64,000 bases of DNA from Gnetum montanum (Eukaryota > Streptophyta > Gnetopsida > Gnetales > Gnetaceae), in contig MNCI01029978.1 of the NCBI GenBank assembly GCA_015680685.1, positions 235,532 through 299,531 on the forward strand, written 5' to 3'. The notes under the pieces are model-generated. The model searched no databases and was not told the origin of the DNA. It saw only the letters and a program-made list of their open reading frames with translations. This document shows, one piece after another, positions 35,641-45,951 of the stretch. The translations under genes were made by a program, and so were the position numbers. Numbering within the stretch: position 1 is the first letter of the stretch; every line of letters begins with the position of its first letter.

Positions 35641-38289
35641 ATGAACCTATTTGGCCTCTATGATAGCCTCTTGGTCATTTTCTTGTAGGTTATGAGGGTC
35701 CACCTCATGCTCCTCTCTTTCGAACCATTTGCAATCAATCAAGGGTTTGGAGTTACTATGGGTTTGTACAAATTCTTATAGTTCTATACCTTACTTGTAC
35801 CCTTAGTTACATTAAGTTCTTAGTCTATTATAATTGCAAAGTTAAGAAATTTTTAAAAAGTTGCCCCATAAGCATTTATTTCCTCATAACCTATTACAAT
35901 TATCTATTTTGTTCCTATTCATGGCTCGTAATGATGGTTATGATTCCTTAAGAGCATTGTTTAAGTGTTCTAGCATTATTATAATATATTTTTATTCAAA
36001 AGTTTCAAATTTCCCTTCATAATTACCCTTAAAATACCTTATAAGTTTTAGACATTTTTTAAAAAATGGCTCAGAGTTTCCTTACTAGCACTCCCACAAT
36101 TAAGATGAGCACTCTGGGATAAAATAGAGTCAAAAATCATGAAAATCATAGTGATAATGTGCAAGATATGGCTTGGGAAAGTTAGGAGGTTAGAGCTCAA
36201 ATCAAAGAAGAAAGTTGAAAAAAATTCCCTTAGTATCAAATGGAAAAAGATGAAAAATTTGATTAAGTGTTCACCTTTTTATAGGTTTTGTCTAACTTGA
36301 TATCAGGGATCTGACATTGAGGATCCAATATTAGGGCTTCTCCAATATCGAGTACCAAAAATTCACATTTTTCAAGGAGTTTTGAGGATACAAAATGAAT
36401 CCATTTTAATGTCTAGAAGTTTTAATGCATATTCAAAGGGTCTTAACTATAGATAGATGCATATTTTATTTTTATTTTTTTGAAAATTCTTCATTGAAAG
36501 TTCATAAAAAAGGAATCTTGGGCTATGAAAGTTCATGAAGTTTTGATGAGATGGGTAATGAATTCTTTGGTATAGAATGGAGTTATGTGATGTAAAGGGA
36601 AATTTTAATGAACATTTATTGATTTTGGAAGGTTCAAGATGATGTGAAATTTCTGGACAAGTATAAGATACAGTAGTTATACAAGTGGATCCTCCCAAAG
36701 TAGGCTCTAGTCCTTAATTCCCTTGAATAACCACACCTACAATTTTTCTTAGGTACTTAGGAGTTGAATGTAATTCATACCTGTTTAGCAAAACACACAT
36801 GTTAGTACCACTAAATTAGGAAAATCATGCTATGTTACACAAAATCACAAGTTATACTTATTCATACAGTGAGATTAAATGAACTTAGAAGGAATTTTAG
36901 AAATTTGGATGTGAGGTATCTTACCATAGGCATAATGAATTCTTGTGTTTTATTACTAGTTAAAGTAATCATTAGTAATATTTTTGTTCTTGGATCCTAT
37001 TAACGCATTGTTTCAGCTCTTGGAATTACAACTACAAGATGACCACTATTGCAAGGAGTATTGTCACTTGGTGTATTATCCAAGGAAGGAGTTTAATCAT
37101 GGCACTTGTTTATTTTTCAAATTTCTGAGAAGCCACCTACCTTTAGGCATGGGTAACATTTCTTTCTAGTGGGACCTCTAGAAATTTATTTTGTGCTCTT
37201 TTATTTTTAGTTGTGTCAACCTTACCAAAGGACTACATTCAAGCATGGGTAGCATCTCTTTCTAGTGACATGATAAGGAAGCACTTATTTTACTCTTACC
37301 TCCATTTTTCATTAGGTATACAAGGATATAATACAACCTAGGCAACAAGAGAGAACTCATAGAAGTAATCCAAGAGAGTCCACAAATCCCCTTGATGTTA
37401 TACCCTTTACATTCCCTCTTGGCTCTTCACTATTCAATTCAAGCATAATGATCACAAAATACCATTATGGCCATGGTGAAAACCTCTTATTAATGGAATG
37501 GAAGGATGGATGGTGTGGGCTCACTATTCAAATAATCAATCTCTTATGACTTGATAGGATAGAGAAATTTTCACTTATTTGACTACATCCTACCTTATTC
37601 TTAATGTATTTTATTAACAATAAAAATTATTTACAAAGGAAATGAAAACAAAGTATGAAAAAGATAGTAAGAAATAGAAAAATATGTAAAGAATGAAAAA
37701 TGTTAAAGAGGGAAAAATCATTAAAGAATTGAAAATTGTCAAAGAACATAAAAAATTTAAGAAATGAAAAAGTATTTATTAAAGAATGTAAAAAGTGAAA
37801 AGAATGAAAAAAAATTATATCAAGAAAAAGAAAAAGTAAAAATAATTGTAAAACCAAAAAATTGAATAGCACTTATTAATTCCTAAACCATGGTGAGGCA
37901 TCTCCCCCACAACTAAACTCATGGATGAGTGTTTAGAAAATGCTCCCTAGATCTCCTAAATCTTACACTCTAGGTGGTTCACTTATCATTTTTAGTTATT
38001 TAACTCTTTAGTTATTATCCCATGCAATCTTGATGGTAATCGAGTTTTGGTCATCTAATTCCTTGTTTTCGTTTCCTATTGGTGTATGATCATGAGTTAA
38101 TAGTTTTGTTCTTGGATCCTTAGTTGGGTTCATTTTTATAGAATGGGAATTAATGAGTGAATCAGATTATTCCATGCATATTTTGGATAGTTGAAAGTTC
38201 TCAGTTGTTGGCCACTAGGTGTCTTTTAGTTTTGTGATCCTTACTCTTTCTTTTGCACAAGTTTTATTTTCACTATTATGGTGGATTGG
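35641..38289 (-). other. Non-coding middle of the minus-strand Athila-type element; pol missing
   Basis: No RT, RNase H or integrase block is recognisable on either strand. The part near 37350-37560 resembles the post-integrase spacer of the other Athila-type element (24390-24480). 37640-37860 is a GAAAAA-type low-complexity run. A short GATATC/AATATT-rich patch at 36295-36350, near a TTTTTATAGG, recalls the U3 of the family's LTRs and may be a decayed LTR piece. Confidence 0.5.
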
Positions 38290-38720
38290 TATGGTGACTA
38301 TGTTGAAATTCTAGAGGGCTGGTCCATGATTGCACCCTTTTCTATCAGTAGTAATGCATGCAATTAGCTATGTATGTATGGCTCCATGCTTATCTTCCTT
38401 AGATATTTCAACAAATAAATCTCTCATACTTAACTTAGCATAGATTATGCTAAGTCATGCTCTCCCAATGATAACTGAAAATTCCTTATCTTCATTTTTA
38501 AAATTGATTACAAGGAAGTCTACCAGATAAGATCACCCATTGACAATGGTTACCACATCCTCTATCTATCCCAAAGGAATTAAAATAGACTTATCTACAA
38601 GCTCTAAACAAATTTTGCACTCCTTTAAGGGTGGTAGGTTCCATGCTTGATATGTTTTGTAAGAGATCAAATTTACCCTAGAACCTGAGTCTAGTAGAGC
38701 TTTGCATGGAAGATTTCCAG
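38290..38720 (-). pseudogene. Aspartic protease of the minus-strand Athila-type element
   Basis: The minus-strand reading NLPCKALLDSGSRVNLIS carries the D-S-G active site. It continues KTYQAWNLPPLKECKICLELVDKSILIPLG, VTIVNG*SYLVDFLVI and FSVIIGRA*LS. Stops at two or more TAG/TGA codons. It matches 20480-20870. Confidence 0.75.
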
Positions 38721-38899
38721 CTACTCATAGATAAATCAAAGGAACTCATAGATCAATTATTTTCTTAAGTAGTGGCCCTACCTTTATCCAATCTATGACT
38801 ATTTCTATGAGGATGCTAGTTTGCATATTTATGTGTAATGATAGTGGTAGCTTGTTTTTGGTAAGAGAATCTATTGTAGGAGAAGTTGGTCTTGATGAA

Positions 38900-41380
38900 T
38901 TTTTGACTCTACTAGCCTATTTAGAACTTGTCCTAAAGAAAGAATGTTTCCTCTTTTGGAGCTTATCGTTGTTGGTAAGATTCTCCATCTAAATTTTCAC
39001 TACCCTTGTAGCTATTTTTTTGTTATGGTTGTGATGGTAATTAACCTTGCATAGTAGGTGGTGGCATTGATGATGGTAAGGGATGAGTTGGATTTGATGA
39101 ATTAGCTACTTATGAATGCATGATTAAGTTAGGATTTGTTCTTGATGGCATTAGTTTATGGTTTTCTGGTGGATAGTACTTTGGAGTTTAAATGGTTGCA
39201 TTTGCTAGTGAGATTGGACGTTGGACGTAGTATCCATAAGGATTAGGCAATTAATATGGATACTATTGGAAAGGTGGTGGTATGGCCAATGATTGGGGTT
39301 GTTTCCAAAGTTGGTAATATTTCTCCTATGGCTAAGGGTAGGCTCCACTAGGATAATATGTTGGTTGGATGTTCTGCTTGTAGTAACCTTAAGGATAAGA
39401 TAACCCTTTGGGCATTTTTTTCTTAACAAATTTAGGATTAAGTGTGTATGTTCCTGTTTCTTGTAAATGTGTCATCATTGGGCAACATCCTTTAGGATGT
39501 TCATACAAACACACAGCACATCCTTCCTCATCAATGAAGTTGGCATCTAAACACTTAACCCTTGTAGCCACCTTTCCCGTTCATCCAAAATCTTTCTTCT
39601 TTTTCTTGTCTTTGCCTTTTTCAAAGGCTTGCTCCATTCTTTCCTCCACAATCTTTAATGTAGTTATAAATTTTTCATCTATTGAGTCCTACATTTTCTC
39701 TACCTTTTTTGCAATATTAGTTACAATTTTTTGAATTGGTAGAGTCTTCTTTTGAATTACCTGTTCCAAGGTTTCTTCTTCTTGGATATCACAAACCCTT
39801 GCATCATTCTTTCTAATTGATGGATCTTGGTTATACTCCTCAGCTTATTTTCTCTTTCTCAACTCACCTTCTTCCTTCACCACTTGATTAATTAACCTTT
39901 GGATGCAATGGGAATTCATCTTAGAGAATCTTCCTCAGGCACAAATCCAGAGTGTCTCCTTGGTTTAGTTTCATAACCCATCTACAATGTGCCTTAGTTG
40001 TTCCTTCTATGAGAATACATGGCCTAGGCATCTATGTAGTAATGAATAGTATCTTCCCATTGCCACATTAAGGGTCTCATGAGTTCTTTGGTTTCATCCT
40101 TGGATTTGCTTTCTTAACTTAGATACCCATGAGTAGGTTTGGTACCTGTCATTGAAGATCTCTAGCATGGGACTCCATCATCTAATTGATTCAAGTTCTA
40201 ATGATTAGTACTAGCTCTCTACCTCTTTCACAAGTGTTCTTTGGAATAACTTTAACTTTTTTCAATTACTTTCAATGTTTTGTAGGGTGTAGGCATTGTG
40301 AAAATCTTGGAGGTGGTGTTGTGAATCAGCATTATAGCCACCTTTAAATCTTGGCATTTTGTTCATATCAAGCCATTTGATATGATTATCTCTCATGTGT
40401 CTAGTTGGAATGTGGATAGCTTCCTATATGTTAATCATGCTATGGGTTTTCATCATGGGTTCATCATCTCAATCAGGTTCATGCACTCAATTGTAGTAGT
40501 ATCCCCTTCTATGCTCATCCCTTTCATGATTTCTATGATCCCTACATCTGAGTCGTTCATACTCTTCATCTTTTGAATTAGAATGTCTTGAGTAATAGTC
40601 ATGACAATATGATGATAATGATTTCTCCCCTCTTCCCTATAATGGGCTTGTGCCTTTTCCTCCTTCTATAAGAATCTTCTAATAATTGTGAGGATGTAGA
40701 TGAGGCAGTAGGAGAACAATGTCAGCTTGTCCTCCTATGATGACTCTAAAGTTCTTCTTTATGAGATCTAATAGGAACTCTTGGCCTTAACTCCTACTTG
40801 TGCCTTGAGTCTTTTGCATCCTGCCTAAGTGTCTCTACTAATTCAGAGTATGATTTATTCCTAATAGGTTCCTTGAGTTGAATGATAGGAATTTGTCACT
40901 GGAACTCATGATTTTGATGGAGTTGTTTAGCAATGAACACATCTTTGTCTAGCTCCTCTAATATAATAGTAGACTTGATTATTTTTTCTTTCTCTTTTTT
41001 ATTTCTGGTTTTCATGGAATTCTCTTTACTTAACTTCTTGTTAGTGGGCTCATATGGTTGGGTCATGAATTTGGTTTCATGATACCCTCCAAGTGCTTCA
41101 CTTAGTTTCATCCCCTTGAGAACAGTTTGCAACATAATGAACATTGAATGTTTTGGTGGTAGAACAATGTTCCATTGAAGATCTCTCGACTTGAGTTGTC
41201 TATTCTGATGAAAGATGAATGTAAAATTAGGATAGTAAGGATCACGATGAGCATATGAGATCCTTGTTTACATCAAGATACTCTAGTCTTCTTCTTCATC
41301 GATTGTTTCATTACTTCTTTGAAGTTTCTTACCAAGTGATGTTATTTTCTTGTTTGAAGTCATGTTATGGTCTGAGAAGT
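38900..41380 (-). pseudogene. gag of the minus-strand Athila-type element, broken
   Basis: ATG at about 41360 opens MTSNKKITSLGKK. Then DPYYPNFTFIFHQN, VLKGMKLSEALGGYHETKFM, TIILEELDKDVFIAKQLHQNHEF (40896-41144), a long Arg/His/Ser/Asp-rich region, DMNKMPRFKGGYNADSQHHL, and near 39490-39530 a Cys/His cluster CAVCLYEHPKGCCPMMTHLQE. It has several in-frame stops. The Arg/Ser/His-rich part may bind RNA; that is inference. Confidence 0.7.
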
Positions 41381-41474
41381 TTATGTTAAGTTTTCTTAGT
41401 TAGAGTTATAAATGTTAACATTTTATTTTAGGTACAAAAAACTTTTTGTAATCAATTGCTTAGTATACATTAAC

Positions 41475-41499
41475 AAGTCTTCAACAGTGGTGCTAATAA
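41475..41499 (-). other. Decayed tRNA-Asp-like primer site of the minus-strand Athila-type element
   Basis: In minus sense TTAGCACCACTGTTGAAGACTT follows the LTR end at 41500. It can be derived from TGGCGCCGTTGCCGGGGATT mainly by C to T and G to A changes. Confidence 0.45.
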
Positions 41500-41552
41500 T
41501 GAGTAGTGGAGTAATCCAAGACCCAACCATACAAGTTACGAGTGTTCATGTA
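41500..41552 (-). repeat. Truncated 5' LTR of the minus-strand Athila-type element
   Basis: TGAGTAGTGGAGTAATCCAAGACCCAACC (plus reading) matches 31792 onward for about 53 bases. Then the sequence changes abruptly at TGTAACAATC, the end of the next LTR. Confidence 0.75.
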
Positions 41553-43343
41553 TGTAACAATCAGAAATGTTGGTGGTTGGGATCATCGAGGGGTCAACAG
41601 ATGCACAATCTTAACCCTACCTCTATGTAAGGGCCCTGCTAGAAATAGAGGCAAAGCACCCTAAATGGGTGTCTTGTCAATTGAATAGGGACTTTATTAG
41701 TAACAACCAAGGTGATGAGTGCAACCAAGGGGTGGCATGGTTAGCCAAAATGCAAATGCAAACAACATGAAATAGTGCTAAGTGTCAAAGCGGTGCTTTG
41801 CAATGCTAAGTGTAGAGTGTAGCAATGAAATGGGAGTGAGTAGAGCTAAGGGTTTTGATCAAAACAAGGGTGTCAACCCATAGAGACTACTGCCTAAGCA
41901 TAGTACATGATGAAGTGTGAAAACATGCGAAAAGATGCAAGAAAAATGTAATAAAATGCTAGAAATAGAAGGGAGAAATGGAACACTACCCCAAATGGAA
42001 GCATAGTTAATTCAAAAAGGATCTCAAAAGGTACACAATGTACAACAAGCATAGTAGAAGCATAGTCATAATCTCAGTGGTATTAGGCTGTGAAGTTTGG
42101 TGCTCACCATGATGAACCGTGCAGTGTTCTATAGGGCTACAATGGGGCTATGGTGTACCATATGATGCAGGGCTTTAGTGGGGCCATGGTGTACTATGCG
42201 GTGCAAGGATGCCTCTCTGCTAGTGTGGTGTGCTCTGGGTCTTGTTCATCCATAGAGCTAAGTAACAAGATGCCAAAATATCAAATGTCAAAAATGAAAG
42301 TGCCAACTACCAACCAGTGAAAAATAGAAGCCCCACCAACCCTTGAAACATTGGAGTGCAGGGGTATTTAGAGGGCTAGGGTTAGCCCAAAATGTGGATC
42401 AAGTGCTACGTGGTAGTGTAGTAGGTGGGACCACAAGAAAAAGTTTAGAAAATTTTCTAAGTCTAGAGGTGACTAGAAAAAGTTCAAAAATTTTCTAACT
42501 CTGGCTGCTACACTCATCCTGTGTTATGTGCAGGACATGGGACACTAGTTGCTATGCTTGTCCCATGTTATGTGTGGGACAGAACGCTAGATGCTACACT
42601 CATCCTGTGTTACATGTGGGACATGGGATGCTCCCTGGGAATAGGGCGTAGCATGGACACATAGAAGAATCTAGTGAAGACTATAATCCTTATTCTTGTT
42701 ACACTCGTTACGCTCTAGAGCATAGTAGGAGGGGTGGCCTTAGAAGTTAGAAAATATGCTAAATGCCTCTTCCATGTTGAGCTAACTTGATAGCTTCTTG
42801 CCTAACACTTAGGCAAACTAACTACTAAAAAGTGTGCTATGCTGGCTACACTTTAGAGCGTAGTAGAGCATAGTAACCCAAGAGATAGAGAATTTTCCAA
42901 ACAATTTTGTCCATCCCAAATAATCCTGACAAGCTCTAGCATGGCACTTGGGCAAATTGGCCATGGAAGGGTGTGTTATGTTGGCTACACTCTAGAGCAT
43001 AGCAAGCAGAGTGAGAGCATAGCAGGACACTTAGAAAATTTTTCATGCAACTGCTGTTGACACTTAGAAAATAATTTTCAAAATAGGACTTAATGCATGC
43101 TATGTTGGCTATGCTAGGGAGCGTAGCACCAACACATAGAAAAATTTACCAAGTTTTGACACTTAGAAAAATTTGTAGGAAGTGCCATCATTCTAACACT
43201 TAGAAAAATTTTGCAAATCTGGTAGTTGGAGTTGACTACACTCAACAGTTAGAAAAATTTTGGCAAAGTACCATCATTTTTACACTTAGCCAAATTTGCA
43301 ATCAAGATGATGAGATCCAAAATTTTGTGGTGTTTTAATGGCC
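41553..43343 (-). mobile_element. 3' LTR of an old Tat-type element, minus sense
   Basis: In minus sense the LTR starts (T)TAAAACACCACAAAATTTTGG at about 43343, after CAACAAAGAAGGGCCA, and ends ...TGATTGTTACA at 41553. The young Tat element has AACAAAGAGGGGCCA before TGAAACACC at its 3' LTR and ends its 5' LTR in CGTTACA. Inside are repeats of ACTCATCCTGTGTTATGTG(C/T)(A/G)GGACA (three near 42515-42625) and several (G)GCTACACT.TAGAGC(A/G)TAG units, recalling the TACGC/GCGTA pairs of the young LTR. It was inserted into the 5' LTR of the Athila-type element on its left. Confidence 0.7.
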
Positions 43344-44132
43344 CTTCTTTGTTGACGTCTGGAAGAGTGTCCCAAGAGACGTTGATAAAGAAATGCAAAA
43401 TATCACAGTAGACATGGCATCAACATTGCTTGTTGGTACCTGATCAGGTGTCATTCCACCATGTTTAAGAGTGCTATGGATAAGGGTATGCTAGGGCAAA
43501 GTGTATAGGCAATGTGCTAGGGAGATGAACTACAAGTAGATGAAATAAAATTCAATTAGTGTATTATAATGCAAGACGCAAAGTCAGCACAACTGATGGT
43601 GACTATGGCATAAAGTGGCTTGCCCCTAAAACATTAACCTCTTGTTGGAGTGCTTATGAAAAAGTCAAAGTTAATCCAAGGCTGGGCTAGTTGCGAAGCT
43701 ATAGTGTTGTCAATTTTCTTGGGGATGTGCTTTTCCTCATTCTTCTTCTCTTTTTTTTCATTTTTTTATTTTTCTTTTTCTCTTTTTTTTCCTTTTTCTT
43801 CTTTTCTTTGTTGCGAGGCAAACCCTCGTTGGGTTCAGCTTACTACTAATTGCTAGTTGCAAGGTGTGGGCCATTGAGTAGATGGGCTTTGTTTTGATGT
43901 AACCACATCACATCTATAGGATAGGTGTTTCCTCCCCAAAATGAGGTGCATTACATTTTCTTAGGCCTTGATTAGCCAACAGAGGCTACCCATGGGATGA
44001 GTTACATTACATCCACCATGGATTCTACAGTTGACATGAGAAGAATTCCATATACATCATAGTGTGTATGCATTAGAGGGATGTGCAATTGTGAGTATGC
44101 ACGGGATGAGAGGATATTGGAATGAAGGAGTG
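43344..44132 (-). other. 3' untranslated part of the old Tat-type element, up to the young insertion
   Basis: Non-coding. The first 70 bases (minus sense) share TTCTTTATCAACGTCTC...CCAGACGTCAACAAAGAAGGG with 59852-59907 of the young Tat element. A T-rich run lies at 43720-43810. Continues at 61480 beyond the insertion. Confidence 0.55.
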
Positions 44133-45697
44133 TGAAACACCGTAGAAATTATAAATCGGCCTTAGGCAAAGATTCACGATTCGGGCGAAGGTTCAAGATG
44201 GAAATTCAGAAGACAGAGCAGGGCAAAGAGACGCGCAATATCAAGTCTCCAAGTTCCTTATAGATTTCAATCTTACCGTGTTTTCTTTCTTTACGCTACA
44301 TTACGCAACATAGCATAGTGTCGCTCAACGTAACTCTGTTCAACGTAGCCCACTAGCAGAAAGTAACTTACTTTGGAAATTTTGACAAAGTTTAGAATTT
44401 TTGCATATTTTGCTAAGTCTTTTGTTCTAGACCGAGTTTACGCTCCGTTACGCAGAGCAGCGTAACGAGCTTCAAGAAAAGCAAAGTCAGAGTCAAAGGA
44501 AGCGCGGCAGATTGATCTCTTCTTTTTTGCAGATTGGTCGCTTTACGCTCATTACGCTACACAGCGTTGACAAGCGTAATTTATTGTAAAGTTGATCATT
44601 TTTATGCTCTATTACGCTTCTCGATGTGAATGAGCGTAAAACAGCTTGAATCAACTACTTACATGCTTTATTGCGCTCCGCCACACAACGAAGCATAAAC
44701 AAGTGTGATACAGCGTAAAACTAGCTAAAGCAGTACCAGATACGCATCTGCTATCCACACGCACAATACGTTGATGAGCATATTGTGCATAATCACAGAG
44801 TAGCTTTACCAGAAGTGGTCGATAGCGTACTTTGCCCCCCTTCCCAAAAATGTGACGTGACATGATCAATTTCAACATAAAGTTTGCCAAGTCAACCGTA
44901 TTTTGAAGGTTCGAGACACGTGTCATCAGGGTCGTGCCTTCTCCGCATGTTGTCGAACTTATAAATACTCCAGTTGATGAAGAAACAAAGATCCCAGGCA
45001 TCTCTAACTTTTGGTAGCATCATCTTTTAGCAGAGATAGAAGATATTTTTCTTGAGCATTGGCAATAGGAGCGATCAGTCCTTTGGCGAAAACACAGCTC
45101 TCTCCATTGGCGATCATTGGCAATTTTGAGCAGAGACTACCCAAGGTAAAAAGAGTAGATCAAAGATCGAAAGATCATTTGGTGCGGTTTGCAAGTTTTA
45201 TTGATCAGAAACAGTTGATCGATAGACGTCAGAGCTTGACCTTCCTTGCATCCCATCTCTGGCTTACGAGGTAGATCGAACTCCATTTTGTACTCCTTGT
45301 TGAAAAATTTTCTCGTTATTTTGTGTATGCTTCGCAAAAGATAAGCGGGGCTTTTCCATTGGAAATTTGTATACAATATACCTAGTTTTAGGGTCAAAGT
45401 ACAGATCTTGGAATTGCGCATTTTGCTTAAATCCGATCCTTCTTGTCGTGTCGACGTTGTTGTTATCTACATTGTTTTCTTCTCCTTTGGCAATTCATTG
45501 AATCAGATTGTTCCATGGAATATCTACAATATTCATTGATTTACTGATTGAGTAAGTCCCTGTCTAATCGACAAGATCGTTCAGGGTACCATGGATTCGT
45601 TTTCTCCAGCACAGCCCTCATGTGGATTTGTGGTTAAGACTGTGTACACGGATTTTACTTTGGTATTTTCCAGCTACCGACATTTTCTATCGTTACA
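44133..45697 (+). repeat. 5' LTR of the Tat element (1,565 bp)
   Basis: TGAAACACCGTAG to CGTTACA. TATAAATA at 44960-44967 is the likely promoter. Upstream of it, 44270-44720 is packed with TTACGC/GCGTAA units. In its first 340 bases it differs from the 3' copy at about 30 positions, mostly transitions. Confidence 0.95.
44270..44720. promoter_or_regulatory. TACGC/GCGTA-rich U3 region
   Basis: More than fifteen copies of TACGC or GCGTA (some decayed to CATA or TATGC), often as opposing pairs such as TTTACGCTC...GAGCGTAAA. They lie upstream of the TATA box and are repeated in the 3' LTR at 60060-60570. They are likely protein-binding sites or hairpins in U3; this is inference. Confidence 0.5.
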
Positions 45698-45703
45698 GTT
45701 TTC

Positions 45704-45724
45704 TGGTGCTAGAAGGAGGGCCTA
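45704..45724 (+). other. Probable primer-binding site of the Tat element
   Basis: TGGTGCTAGAAGGAGGGCC begins six bases after the LTR and starts with TGG, complementary to a tRNA CCA end. The tRNA could not be assigned by eye. The leader from here to 45951 has no coding frame. Confidence 0.55.
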
Positions 45725-45951
45725 GGCTCCGATTCGTATTTTTTATGGGTAGCCGTGTAAGCGATCTATACCCACGTCTCTAAAAACGTAAATGTAATAC
45801 CTCTAGGGAATTTTACAAAAAAATCGTGTGGTGTAGATCGGTCACTGTAACGATTCCTTTGGAATCCTACAGGGTAAAAAGCCTAATCGTGATCTTCTTT
45901 TTCTGTCGCCTTTTAGATCCAGTCACTTATTGTTGTTAATTTATCTGATCA

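Larger units (their letters stand above)
31792..41552 (-). mobile_element. Athila-type element on the minus strand, lacking RT, RNase H and integrase
   Basis: In minus sense: a fragment of the 5' LTR (41552-41500), decayed primer site, gag (about 41380-38900), protease (about 38720-38290), a non-coding stretch, the extra ORF (about 35640-32950), polypurine tract and a full 3' LTR (32737-31792). Gag, protease and extra ORF match the element 13186-29914 block for block, but no RT or integrase motif was found between protease and the spacer. Its 5' LTR is cut after about 53 bases by another element. It may have been a non-autonomous form moved by relatives, or simply an old deletion. Confidence 0.75.

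Noticed and set aside
37627-37872. Minus-strand frame rich in Phe and Leu
   Set aside because: Read-out of a GAAAAA low-complexity run inside a dead element.
44651-45001. Minus-strand open frame of 116 codons in the 5' LTR, also open in the 3' LTR (60428-60778)
   Set aside because: Both LTRs are copies of one sequence, so shared openness says little. The product has no known motif and overlaps the TATA region. Kept only as a possibility.
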